NCBI GenBank assembly: GCA_017609385.1
Contig: JAFCEA010000001.1
Span: 1-48,242, forward strand
Source of the DNA: Candidatus Woesearchaeota archaeon
GTDB taxonomy: Archaea > Nanobdellota > Nanobdellia > Woesearchaeales > CG1-02-33-12
Reading direction: 5' to 3'
DNA: 48,242 bases
The stretch's first letter is position 1. Every line of letters begins with the position of its first letter. Positions 1 through 10,140 of the stretch are shown piece by piece. Position numbers and translations under genes: made by a program. The notes below the pieces were generated by a model, which did no database searches, was not told the origin of the DNA, and worked only from the letters and a program-made list of their open reading frames with translations.

Positions 1-1550
<1,550 letters not shown>

Positions 1551-1591
1551 TACCTTTTTATTTTACTAATGCACTCTTTATGATTATATAT

Positions 1592-1752
1592 GGGCCTGTA
1601 GCTCAGCCTGGTAGAGCATCGCCCTTGCAAGGCGGGGGCCTCGGGTTCGAACAGCTGGTTACGCTCAGCTGGCACGCAAGGGCGGGCATTGCTTAACAGC
1701 AAGCCCACCGAGCTCGCTGACGCTCGCCAGGTCGGAAGTCCCGACGGGTCCA
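1592..1752 (+). tRNA. tRNA-Ala (anticodon UGC) with a T-loop intron
   Basis: This tRNA sits in the 16S-23S spacer, the usual archaeal place for tRNA-Ala. The acceptor stem is GGGCCTG 1592-1598 with CGGGTCC 1745-1751, and the discriminator is A1752. The D arm is GCTC...GAGC. The anticodon loop is CTTGCAA with anticodon TGC, on the stem TCGCC/GGCGG. The T stem TCGGG 1641-1645 pairs with CCCGA 1740-1744, but the T loop is split by 87 nt. Removing 1652-1738 leaves the 7-nt loop TTCGAAT and a 74-nt tRNA. The 3' CCA is not encoded. Confidence 0.93.
1652..1738 (+). other. Non-canonical T-loop intron of tRNA-Ala (87 nt, between positions 59 and 60)
   Basis: The junctions form a bulge-helix-bulge. 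The outer helix is the T stem TCGGG/CCCGA. The central helix is TTCG 1646-1649 with CGGA 1733-1736 (one U.G pair). The bulges are AAC 1650-1652 and AGT 1737-1739. The inner helix is AGCTGG 1653-1658 with CCAGGT 1727-1732 (one G/G mismatch). Cuts after the second bulge base give the exact T loop TTCGAAT. Internal hairpins include CAGCTG with CAGCTG, GGGC-A-TTGCT with AGCAA-GCCC, and CGAGC with GCTCG. T-loop introns are known in some archaeal tRNAs but are rarer than introns at 37/38. Confidence 0.85.
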
Positions 1753-1844
1753 TTTTATACTCATTTTATCAAAAAATGATTTTATCCAATGTTGAACATT
1801 GGGTAAAGGGTTAAGTTAGGAAAGCCCTAATTCCTGATTATGAG

Positions 1845-1864
1845 ACCATGCATAGGCAAAGTAC
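1845..1864 (+). repeat. 5' half of the 23S pre-rRNA processing stem
   Basis: The 20 nt ACCATGCATAGGCAAAGTAC are the exact reverse complement of 4777-4796, on the other side of 23S. The two halves form a 20-bp perfect stem that loops out the 23S sequence, as expected for archaeal rRNA maturation. Just inside it, ACTATT 1871-1876 pairs with AATAGT 4766-4771, the terminal helix of the mature 23S. I do not see a clear 4-bp bulge-helix-bulge at this junction. Confidence 0.85.
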
Positions 1865-4776
1865 AATTAAACTATTAGGTGGATGACTTGGCTCAAGATG
1901 CTGATGAAGGATGTGACAAGCTACACTATGCTCTGGCGAGGCGCACGTAGCCTTTGAACCAGAGATTTCCTAATGTGACTTCACTTTAAATCCGTAAGGA
2001 TGGGGAACGCAGGATCTTAGTACCTGCAGGAAAAGAAATCAATTGAGATGCTGTTAGTAAGAGCGACTGAAAACAGCAAAAGGCAAACTGAATCCTTTTT
2101 TGAAAGAAAAAGGAGATGTGGTGTTGTAAGACCGCTTTTTATCTTCTTTCGGGAACTCAAATTTTTCTGGAAAGAAAAGCTATAGAGGGTGATAGCCCCG
2201 TAGAGGCAACTGAAAAAGATTTTAGCGTGTTCTTGAGTACTGTTTACTGGAAACTAAGCAGGAATTTAGGAGACATCAACTTCTAACCTTAAATACATTT
2301 TGAGTCCGATAGAGCACAGTACCGTGAGGGAAAGTTGAAAAGAACCCTTAACAGGGAGTTAAAAGATCCTGAAACCTAATAGTAATAGAGGGGTAGGGCT
2401 CTTAGGAGTTCTACCGTGCGTTTCGAATAACGTGCCAGGGAGTTTATCTAAGTGGCAAGGATAATTCTTTAAAGGAGTATCCTAAGGGAAACCAACAGGC
2501 TCGCAGCTTGCAAGGAGCGAGGTATTAACATGCCTGAAGTCACTTGGATATGACCCGAAGCCGGGCGATCTAACCCTAGGTAAGGTGAAGTGAGGATAAA
2601 ACCTCGTGGAGGCCTGAAGAGGTTCTACGTGCAAGTGTTCTTCTAACCTGGGGCTAGGGGTGAAAAGCCAATCGAGCCCGGTGATAGCTGGTTCCTACTG
2701 AAGTTGGCCGTAGTCAAGTTTCAGATAAGACAACTAGAATGGTAGAGCTACGGATTGGGAATTTAGGCCTCGAAAGGGGTCGGTTCGCTGTCCAACTCCA
2801 AATGTTTTGGTGTCATAGATTCTGGAAAACGGCGGCTCGTCGTAAGGGTGAGTCACGAGAGGGGAACAACCCAGACTATAGTTAAGGTCCTAAAGTATCA
2901 ACTAAGTGTTAAAGGGTGAAGAATGTCCATAGCCTAAGACAGCGAGGAGGTTGGCTTAGAAGCAGCCATCCTTTAAAAAGTGTGTAACAACTTACTTGTC
3001 AAGGTTATGGGTCTCGAAGATTGACAGGGCTAAGTTGATCACCGATACTATAGACAACCGAAAGGTTAGTGGTAGGTAGGCATTCTGATAGGGAAGAAGC
3101 ATTTCTGTAAAGAAATGTTGACCTGTTAGGAAAGAAAATCCTGGTAAAAGTAAGATCATAGCAGAGTGAGAATCTCTGCCATCGAAGGGGCAAGGGTTCC
3201 TTGACAATATAGTTTAGTCAAGGGTTAGTTGATCCTAACCAAGCCCATAAATTGGGCAAGGGGAAAGGGAAAACGGTTAATATTCCGTTACTATTCAAAT
3301 ATTCGGCAACGAAAGTTTGATTACTGACACTTTGGGTTAGGCTAATACAAATCGTCGTTTGTATCAACTGGAATAAATCAATGGAGTATTACAATGATGA
3401 GAAGTTGATTAAATCCAGGATGAGTGGTTCTTATGAATCATTTAGCTTATACCTTGAGTCCGTGAAAAAGGAATCAAAACAGATTTTGAATAACCATACC
3501 CAGAACCAGCACAGGTGCCCCTAGGTGAGAAACCTAAGATGTGAAGGAGTAATCTAATTGAGGGAATTCGGCAAATTGGCCCTGTACCTTTGGTATAAGG
3601 GGTCCCTGCAATTGTGTTTGCATAAATGCGATTGCAGGGCGCAGTAACAAAGGCGGTTCGACTGTTTAACAAAAACTTAACTGACTGCTAGCCTGTAAAG
3701 GTGTGTATAGTCAGTGACGTCTGCCCAGTGTCAGTACCTAAAACCTCTTTTCAAGGAGGCTAAGGGCTGGTAAACGGCGGGGGTAACTATAACTCTCTTA
3801 AGGTAGCTTAATGCCTTGCCGATTGAATGTCGGCTTGCATGAATGGCGTAACGAAATCGCCACTGTCCCCAATTAGAATCCTCTGAACATTCTTTCCTGG
3901 TGCAAAAGCCAGGGATCTCCAGTGGGAAGTAAAGACCCCGTGAAACTTTACTGTAGCCTGTAGCTGTGATGTGAGTTTTGATGTGCAGTGTAGGTGGAAG
4001 TTGCTAAAGCTTGAACGCTAGTTTAAGTGTAGACGACAATGAGACACCACCCTTTAGAATTTACGTCACTAACTGAGAAATCAGGACAATTATAGGTGGA
4101 CAGTTTGGCTGGGATGGCACTCTACTGAAATGATATCAGTAGAGCCCAATGGTTGGCTCAAACGGGTCAGAAACATTTTGCGAAGATACAACAGCGCAAA
4201 AGCTGAGCATCCGTTGTAGAGTGTAAGAGTAAAAGCCAGCCTGACTGGATTTCAACTAATAAGAAATCCAGAGAAGAAATTTTGGTCTAGCGAACCCCTA
4301 TGCCTCCTTGATGGGGGCTAGGGATGACAGAAAAGTTACTCCGGGGATAACAGAGTTGTAGCGCCCGAGAGTTCATATCGACGGCGCTGCTTGCTACATC
4401 GATGTCGGCTCTTCCTATCCCGGCCGTGCAGAAGCGGCCAAGGGTGGGGGTGTTCACCCATTAAAAGGGATCGTGAGCTGGGTTCAGAACGCTGTGAGGC
4501 AGTTTGTTTAATATCTACTGGAGATGTAGGATATCTGAAGGGAAGGATCCCCTAGTACGAGAGGAACGGGGGTTCGGGGCCTCTGGTCCACCGGTTATCT
4601 GACAAGGTAAGCCGGGCAGCTACGCCCTAAGGGATAAGTGCTGAAAGCATCTAAGCACGAAGCCCGCCCTGAAAAGAGATATCTTAGGACTCGGGCAAAA
4701 GACCCGTTTAATGGGACCGGTGTGTAAGTGCCAAGCTTCGGCGAGGCATTCAGCACGCGGTTCCCAATAGTCCATA
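1865..4776 (+). rRNA. 23S ribosomal RNA
   Basis: Large-subunit rRNA of about 2.9 kb. Landmarks are the GTPase-centre region near 2960-2990, GGGGGTAACTATAACTCTCTTAAGG near 3778 (helix 69-71, closer to the archaeal/eukaryotic than the bacterial form), GACCCCGTGAAACTTTACTG near 3934, the PTC-proximal block TTACTCCGGGGATAACAG near 4335, the A-loop GGTGTTCACC near 4448, and the sarcin-ricin loop AGTACGAGAGGAAC at about 4554-4567. No intron is evident at the universal blocks checked. The ends are set by the flanking processing stem and are approximate. No 5S gene follows. Confidence 0.96.
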
Positions 4777-4796
4777 GTACTTTGCCTATGCATGGT
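4777..4796 (+). repeat. 3' half of the 23S pre-rRNA processing stem
   Basis: GTACTTTGCCTATGCATGGT pairs perfectly over 20 bp with 1845-1864, enclosing 23S. About 180 AT-rich nt follow before kae1, with no 5S or tRNA. Confidence 0.85.
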
Positions 4797-4953
4797 TTTC
4801 ATTTATTTTATTTCTATGAAATATTAAATTCAAAAGATAATGAAAACTTACTTAGCGTTAGCCTTGAAGTTATGCAAAAAAATTTGTTGTATTGTTCATG
4901 ATTTTAATATTCATCTTTGATTATTTGCCAAATGTTTATTCAAAACAAAAACA

Positions 4954-4965
4954 TTTTAAAGATAT
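4954..4965 (+). promoter_or_regulatory. TATA box of kae1 (leaderless start)
   Basis: TTTTAAAGATAT is centred about 25 nt upstream of the ATG at 4983. Archaeal transcription starts 25-27 nt downstream of the TATA centre, so the mRNA should begin at or next to the ATG. No Shine-Dalgarno is present. Confidence 0.5.
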
Positions 4966-4982
4966 GATATTTCTTTTTGGAT

Positions 4983-5948
4983 ATGATATGCCTAGGAATA
5001 GAAAGCACTGCCCATACTTTTGGAGTTGGTATAGTAAAGGACAAAAAGGTATTGGCCAATGTAATAGATTCCTATACCACTAAGTCCGGAGGCATAATAC
5101 CTGTTAATGCTGCAGAGCATCATATTGAAATATGTGATAAGGTTATTCAGGATGCCCTTGAGAGAGCTGGAATAAAATTAAAAGAAATAAACTTAATCTC
5201 ATTTTCACAGGGGCCAGGCATAGGCCATTGTTTAAGGATTGGAGCAATGGTTGCAAGGTCCTTAAGTTTAATGTTAAATAAGCCAGTTATTGGTGTTAAC
5301 CACTGCATTGCCCATCTTGAGATTGGAAAATTATTGACAAAAGCAAATGATCCTGTCTTGCTTTATGTTTCTGGGGCAAATACACAGATAATTGCTTTTG
5401 ATGGTGGAAAATACAGAATATTTGGAGAAACCTTGGATATTGGTGTTGGAAATTTTCTTGATGCTTTTGCACGTTACATTGGCTTAGGATTTCCCGGCGG
5501 CCCAAAACTTGACAAACTGGCTAAAGAAGGAAAAAATTTCATTGAATTGCCTTATGTTGTCAAGGGAATGGATATGAGCTTTGGAGGCATATTGACTAAT
5601 TTAAAGCAGAAATTCAACTCAAAAAAATACACAAATGCAGACCTTGCATACTCGATGCAGGAGACTGTTTTTGCAATGCTTTTGGAAGTAAGCGAAAGGG
5701 CAATATATCACTGCAATAAAAAAGAATTATTATTAGGTGGAGGAGTAGCCTGCAACTCAAGACTGCAGGAAATGGCAAAAACAATGTGTAAGGAAAATGG
5801 CTCTAAATGTTTCATACTTGAAAATCAGTTTAATCTTGATAATGGTGCAATGATAGCATGGCTTGGCTTAAAGGAATATAAAGAAGGAAAAAAGCAAAAT
5901 ATTAAAGATACAGGCATAAGGCCATACTGGAGAACAGATGAGGTTTAG
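4983..5948 (+). CDS. kae1: Kae1/TsaD tRNA threonylcarbamoyladenosine synthase subunit
   Basis: Catalytic subunit of the KEOPS complex, which transfers threonylcarbamoyl to A37 of ANN-decoding tRNAs. The 321-aa ASKHA fold has the signature GIESTAHTFG at the N-terminus, EHH near residue 43 and NHCIAH as metal ligands, and the phosphate-binding FPGGPKLDKLA and LLGGGVACN motifs. An in-frame TTG lies 6 nt upstream, but the ATG gives the usual family N-terminus and suits the TATA box. Unlike many archaeal homologues it is not fused to the Bud32 kinase. Its stop codon directly abuts the next gene's ATG. Confidence 0.95.
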   Translation: MICLGIESTAHTFGVGIVKDKKVLANVIDSYTTKSGGIIPVNAAEHHIEICDKVIQDALERAGIKLKEINLISFSQGPGIGHCLRIGAMVARSLSLMLNKPVIGVNHCIAHLEIGKLLTKANDPVLLYVSGANTQIIAFDGGKYRIFGETLDIGVGNFLDAFARYIGLGFPGGPKLDKLAKEGKNFIELPYVVKGMDMSFGGILTNLKQKFNSKKYTNADLAYSMQETVFAMLLEVSERAIYHCNKKELLLGGGVACNSRLQEMAKTMCKENGSKCFILENQFNLDNGAMIAWLGLKEYKEGKKQNIKDTGIRPYWRTDEV

Positions 5949-6596
5949 ATGGATGAGATAAAAGAACAGGAAATTGAAGAAGAAAAAAGAAATCCCTTGG
6001 TTTATATTCTTGCATTATTTCTAATATTAATGCTTATTCTCTGGATTGTTCCATATTACTCAATAAAGCTTGACCCTGAGCCAAAGGATATTCCAGCAAA
6101 GGAAAGTATTCTTCCTGCAAACATAATAGTTGAGGAAAGAAACACAACATTTGTAACAAGAAACGAGTTTTTAAGCTTGTTAAATCCAAATGACCCCTTG
6201 ATAAAGCAGACAGCATCAAAGATTGCATCAAAATCATGCAACAGCGAAAAAGTTTGCCAGGCAAAGGCAATATTCTATTTTGTAAGGGATAACTTTGATT
6301 ATGTAAGTGATCCAAGAACAGAGTATATTGAATCTGCAAGAGAGGTTTTGACCACAGGAGGCTCTGACTGCGACGGCATGGCAGTTCTTTTGGCAAATCT
6401 TGAAGAGGCAATTGGTATTAGAACAAGGTTTGTGTTTATTCCTGGCCATGTATATGTGCAGATAAAGCTGGATGAGGCCATGAAGAAATACAAGACAAAG
6501 GATGGCTGGATAAGCCTTGATCCCACATGCAGCTACTGTGAATTCGGTGAGATACCTTATAAAAATATAGAGAGCAAAAAAAGCTATATACAATAG
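5949..6596 (+). CDS. Membrane-anchored transglutaminase-like protein
   Basis: 215 aa: an acidic N-terminus, one membrane segment (about residues 17-38), then an extracytoplasmic transglutaminase-like domain. The catalytic triad is visible as Cys141 (GSDCDG), His167 (PGHVYV) and Asp191 (SLDPTC). Paired cysteines near 96-102 and Cys194/Cys197 may form disulfides. In archaea such domains are usually proteases or amide-bond enzymes acting on surface proteins; the substrate is unknown. The gene starts immediately after the kae1 stop (TAGATG), so it is probably cotranscribed, although no functional link is evident. Confidence 0.8.
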   Translation: MDEIKEQEIEEEKRNPLVYILALFLILMLILWIVPYYSIKLDPEPKDIPAKESILPANIIVEERNTTFVTRNEFLSLLNPNDPLIKQTASKIASKSCNSEKVCQAKAIFYFVRDNFDYVSDPRTEYIESAREVLTTGGSDCDGMAVLLANLEEAIGIRTRFVFIPGHVYVQIKLDEAMKKYKTKDGWISLDPTCSYCEFGEIPYKNIESKKSYIQ

Positions 6597-6621
6597 CAAT
6601 ATTTATAAATAAGCAAAAAGA

Positions 6622-6709
6622 ACTTATTTAAACATAATAATAATGCTTATAACAGTATTCCCGAAAACTAAGGGCCTTTCAGGCCAGTAGGAGGGTGGAG
6701 GTTAGTTAG
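6622..6709 (+). promoter_or_regulatory. Promoter and leader of the L1-P0-L12 operon
   Basis: A TATA-like TTATTTAAAC at 6627-6636 would start transcription near 6655-6660. The leader then carries a GGCC-TTTCA-GGCC hairpin (6673-6685) and a purine-rich GGAGGGTGGAGGTTAG just before the L1 start. Archaeal L1 is known to repress its own operon by binding a leader that mimics its 23S site. The segment resembles AGGTGGAAGTTG in the 23S L1 stalk region near 3990-4001, so autoregulation here is plausible but unproven. Confidence 0.4.
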
Positions 6710-7363
6710 ATGAATAAAAATAAGTTTTTAGAGGCCTTAAAAAAAGCAAAGCAGGGTTCTAAGAAGAGAAATTTCAAGCAAAAGGTTGATTTAATCTTTA
6801 ATCTTAAGGACTTAAACCTTAAAAAGCCAGAGCAGCAGGTAGAGTTCTTTGTAAAACTGCACTATAGCAAAGGCAGGGAATCAAAGATATGCGCTCTTGT
6901 AGGGCCAGAACTTGCAACTAAAGCAAAATCAGCATGTAATAATGTTATTCTAGTAGATGACTTTCAGAAGTATGCAGGGGATAAAAAACTATCAAAAAAA
7001 CTCTGCAATGACTATGATTTTTTTATAGCACAGGCAAATATAATGGCAAAGGTAGCTGCAGCATTTGGCAGAATTCTAGGACCAATGGGAAAGATGCCTA
7101 ATCCAAAAGCAGGCTGTGTTGTTACAGACAAGACAGATCTTAATGCACTTTGTGAAAACCTAAAAAAGACTGTTAAGATATCTGCAAAAACAAGCCTTAT
7201 AATACAATTAATAGTAGGTAATGAAGAAATGAAAGATGAAGAGATAGCTGATAATGCATATAATATTTATGAGCAGCTTATACATCATCTTCCTAATGAA
7301 AAAAATAATATAAAATCCATATTTTTAAAATTGACAATGGGTAAGCCAATAAAGGTGTTATAA
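6710..7363 (+). CDS. rpl1: 50S ribosomal protein L1 (uL1)
   Basis: 217 aa, full length for archaeal uL1, the mobile L1-stalk protein that helps move deacylated tRNA. Family signatures include GRILGPMGKMPNPKAG (about residues 121-136) and the C-terminal INDKTSL-like KISAKTSLIIQ segment. It has a strong Shine-Dalgarno (GGAGG) upstream and is the first gene of an L1-P0-L12 operon, the conserved archaeal order. In archaea L1 is usually the autogenous repressor of this operon. Confidence 0.95.
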   Translation: MNKNKFLEALKKAKQGSKKRNFKQKVDLIFNLKDLNLKKPEQQVEFFVKLHYSKGRESKICALVGPELATKAKSACNNVILVDDFQKYAGDKKLSKKLCNDYDFFIAQANIMAKVAAAFGRILGPMGKMPNPKAGCVVTDKTDLNALCENLKKTVKISAKTSLIIQLIVGNEEMKDEEIADNAYNIYEQLIHHLPNEKNNIKSIFLKLTMGKPIKVL

Positions 7364-8626
7364 ATGGTTCATGTTGCTGAATACAAGAAAAAGATTGTAA
7401 ATGAATTTGTTAATTTAATTAATTCTTACCCTGTTATTGGTGTTGTAGATATGGAAAACCTTCCAACTGCTCAGCTGCAAAAAATGAGGGAGCAGCTCAG
7501 AGACAAAGTTGTTATAAGAATGACTAAAAGAAGGTTGATGAACATAGCCTTTGATAAACTAAAAGATAGTAAGAAAGGCATTGAAGAAATGAAGAATTAT
7601 TTAACAGGCATGCCCACACTTTTGTTCACAAAAGATGACCCATTCAAGCTTGCAAAAACCTTAAAGAAAAGCATGTCAACAGCTCCTGCAAAGCCCGGCC
7701 AGGTTGCACCAAAAGACATTATAGTTAGTGCTGGACCAACACCATTCAGTCCTGGACCAGTTATAAGCGAGCTTGCATCTGTAGGCATAAAAACAGCTAT
7801 TGAAAGTGGCAAGATTGTTGTTAAGAGCGATGCTATTGTTGTAAAAAAAGGGGACAAGGTAAGCCAAGCTATTGCAGGAATCCTTGCAAGATTGGGTGTT
7901 GAGCCAATGGATGTTGGCCTTAATTTAACAGCTGTTTATGATAATGGAACAATATTTACAAGGGATGTCCTTGATATTGATGAAGAGGAATTTATTGGTA
8001 AGATAAAAACAGCATATAACTCTGCTCTTGGACTTGCTCTTGAAATCTCCTTCCTGACTAAAGAAACTATTGAGATGATGATAGCAAAGGCTTTCAGAGA
8101 GACAAAAACCATTGCTTTATCACAAAACATAATGGCTGATGACGTAAAGGAAGAGATTGTGGCAAAGGCAACCAAAGAAATGCTTGCCCTGAAATCAAAA
8201 TTAAATATTCATGATATACCCAAAGAGAAACCTAAAGAAGAAGAGAAAGAAGTTAAAGAAGAAAAAGAAGAGATTAAAAAAGAAACTGGAGAAAAACCAG
8301 CTGAAGAGAAAGAAGAAATCAAGGAACCAGAAGAAAAACCTAAAGAAGAGAAAAGTGAGGATAAGAAAGAGGAAGTTAAGGAAGAAGTCAAAAAAGAAGA
8401 ACAAAAGATAGAAATTAAAGCAGAGGATATTAAAGAAAAAACTAAAGCTGAAAAGCCTAAGGAAGAAGTTAAGAAAGAAGAACAACCAAAAGCAAAAACT
8501 GAAGTTAAGGAAAAACCAGAACAAGACGTTGAGACAAAAAAAGTAGAAACAAATGAAGAAACTAAGAAAGAGGAAAAACCCAAAGAAGAAGTTAAAACAG
8601 AGGAAAATCAAGATAAACAAAATTAA
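7364..8626 (+). CDS. rplP0: 50S ribosomal stalk protein P0 (uL10) with a long Lys/Glu-rich tail
   Basis: Base of the ribosomal stalk; it anchors L12 dimers and 23S. The 420 aa comprise the rRNA-binding domain (about 1-110), the archaeal/eukaryotic insert domain (about 110-200), and the helical L12-binding spine (about 215-283). About 135 residues made almost only of K, E, P and T follow. The expected archaeal end, a charged hinge followed by GLGALFG, is absent; the protein ends in ...TEENQDKQN. The neighbouring L12 keeps that motif. It starts directly after the L1 stop. Confidence 0.92.
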   Translation: MVHVAEYKKKIVNEFVNLINSYPVIGVVDMENLPTAQLQKMREQLRDKVVIRMTKRRLMNIAFDKLKDSKKGIEEMKNYLTGMPTLLFTKDDPFKLAKTLKKSMSTAPAKPGQVAPKDIIVSAGPTPFSPGPVISELASVGIKTAIESGKIVVKSDAIVVKKGDKVSQAIAGILARLGVEPMDVGLNLTAVYDNGTIFTRDVLDIDEEEFIGKIKTAYNSALGLALEISFLTKETIEMMIAKAFRETKTIALSQNIMADDVKEEIVAKATKEMLALKSKLNIHDIPKEKPKEEEKEVKEEKEEIKKETGEKPAEEKEEIKEPEEKPKEEKSEDKKEEVKEEVKKEEQKIEIKAEDIKEKTKAEKPKEEVKKEEQPKAKTEVKEKPEQDVETKKVETNEETKKEEKPKEEVKTEENQDKQN

Positions 8627-8650
8627 ATATAAAGTTTGGAGGTAAATAAA

Positions 8651-8959
8651 ATGGAGTATGTATATGCTGCAATGTTGATCCACAAAGCTGGAGGAAAAAT
8701 AGATGAAGCAACAGTAACAAAAGTATTAGAAGCTGCTGGAGCAAAACCAGATTCAGCAAGAGTCAAGGCCGTGGTGGCAGCCTTTGATGGAGTTGACATT
8801 GAGAAAGTAATCAAAGAATCATCTGTTATGCAGGTAGCAGCACCAGCTGCTGGTGAAGCAAAAGCAGAAGAGAAAAAGGAAGAAAAACCCAAAGCCAAAG
8901 AAGAAGAGAAGAAAAGCCAGGAACAGGCAGCTGCTGGTCTAGGTTCGTTGTTTGGTTGA
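8651..8959 (+). CDS. rpl12: 50S ribosomal protein L12 (P1 family)
   Basis: 102-aa acidic stalk protein that recruits translation factors. It has an N-terminal dimerisation and P0-binding helical domain (1-58), an Ala/Lys/Glu hinge, and the conserved factor-binding end GLGSLFG. The ATG is chosen over an in-frame TTG 15 nt upstream because the Shine-Dalgarno GGAGGTAA (8638-8645) overlaps that TTG and is well placed for the ATG. Third gene of the L1-P0-L12 operon. Confidence 0.94.
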   Translation: MEYVYAAMLIHKAGGKIDEATVTKVLEAAGAKPDSARVKAVVAAFDGVDIEKVIKESSVMQVAAPAAGEAKAEEKKEEKPKAKEEEKKSQEQAAAGLGSLFG

Positions 8960-8992
8960 TTAGTTTTATTTTTAATTATTAAGTGAGAGGAT

Positions 8993-9889
8993 ATGCCAGA
9001 AAAGAAGAATAAGAAGGAATTATTAAAAAATCTTAGCAAATGCAGAAAAGAAATAATTGAGTTAAGATTGAGTTTAAACCAGTTAGACAACCAAAAAGAA
9101 GAATGTTTTAAGAAAAAAGAAAAAGCAAGCAATGATCTTTCTAATTTTTTTAAAAAGATTAAAGAATTGAAAAATAGCAGAAATAACCTAACAAAAAAAG
9201 TTAAGGAACTAAAGTCTAAAAGGGAAAACTACAATAAGCTGATTAAGGAAAAAATTAGTGAGATAAAAAACGTTAACAATGAGAAAAAAGAGATTATAGA
9301 GAAGTTCAACCTAAAAGAGGATCCTTCTCAAATTAAACGTGATATTGAAAAACTTGAGATGAGAATAGAGACTGAAGTAATGCCTTTTGATAAAGAACAG
9401 AAGCTGATGAAAGAGATAAAGCTTAAGAAAAAGAAGTATAAGGAAGCAGAAAGAGTAAGCGAGGTCTGGAAAAAATCTGACTCTCTTTCAAAGGAAATTG
9501 ACAAGCTGAGAAAAGAGGCTGATGAAACCCATAAAAAAATTAGAAGTGATGCTGATGAAAGTCAGAAAAAGCATGATGAGATGATAAAACTATTAAAGGG
9601 TGTTGATGGTCTAAAAAAAGAGGAAGAGCTTGCTTATAAGAAATTCTTTGAATTTAAAAAGAAGTTGGCAGATGTTAATGATTTATTAAAGAAAAAACTG
9701 GTTGAAATAAATGAGATAAACAAAAAACTAGGATTATCCAGAGAAAAGGCAAAAAAAGAGAAAAAACAAAGACAGGAAAAAATAATAAAAGAAAAAGAGG
9801 AAAAGGTTGAAGATAAGATTAAGAAGAGGAAGAAACTTACAACAGAAGATCTTCTTGTATTCCAGAGATTAGATAACAAGGAGAAATAA
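8993..9889 (+). CDS. Archaeal coiled-coil protein (COG1340-like)
   Basis: 298 aa, almost entirely charged heptad-type coiled coil, with a central break at about residues 130-150 (ETEVMPFDKEQKLMKEI) typical of the archaeal COG1340 family. It has no membrane segment and no signal. It follows L12 with its own Shine-Dalgarno (GAGAGG). The family is widespread in archaea and often lies near translation genes; its role is unknown. I identify it by architecture and the central motif only. Confidence 0.65.
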   Translation: MPEKKNKKELLKNLSKCRKEIIELRLSLNQLDNQKEECFKKKEKASNDLSNFFKKIKELKNSRNNLTKKVKELKSKRENYNKLIKEKISEIKNVNNEKKEIIEKFNLKEDPSQIKRDIEKLEMRIETEVMPFDKEQKLMKEIKLKKKKYKEAERVSEVWKKSDSLSKEIDKLRKEADETHKKIRSDADESQKKHDEMIKLLKGVDGLKKEEELAYKKFFEFKKKLADVNDLLKKKLVEINEINKKLGLSREKAKKEKKQRQEKIIKEKEEKVEDKIKKRKKLTTEDLLVFQRLDNKEK

Positions 9890-9940
9890 TTATTTTTGAT
9901 TTTAGGTTATATAAGAAATCTTGAATAGATTTGATAAAAA

Positions 9941-10138
9941 TTATTTCTGCTCAGGTTTTTTTACAAACTCTGTGTAGCCGCACTTTCCGCAGCTTAATCT
10001 GTCTTTATGTGTTGCAAGGAATACTCCTGGCCCGCATTTAGGGCAGAACTTTGTCTTTCTTTTGAGTGAGCCTCCTTCAACTGAATAAAGTGCTTTTATA
10101 TCAACTGCTTTCCTTGGTTTCTTTTTCTTTTTGGCCAT
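9941..10138 (-). CDS. rps27ae: 30S ribosomal protein S27ae (eS31)
   Basis: 65-aa zinc-ribbon ribosomal protein. The zinc site is visible as FCPKCGPG and LSCGKCGY, two CxxC pairs, after a lysine-rich N-terminus. The ATG is used; a TTG six nt upstream overlaps the end of S24e. Last gene of the PIN-rpo7-spt4-S24e-S27ae operon, an order conserved across archaea. Confidence 0.93.
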   Translation of the reverse strand: MAKKKKKPRKAVDIKALYSVEGGSLKRKTKFCPKCGPGVFLATHKDRLSCGKCGYTEFVKKPEQK

Positions 10139-10140
10139 CT

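Noticed and set aside
2992..4802. Possible introns or coding frames in 23S
   Set aside because: Conserved blocks are contiguous and the length is normal; frames are by chance.
8201..8683. Long antisense frames opposite the P0 tail
   Set aside because: They arise from the A/G-rich Lys/Glu codons read on the other strand (Phe/Leu/Ser runs).
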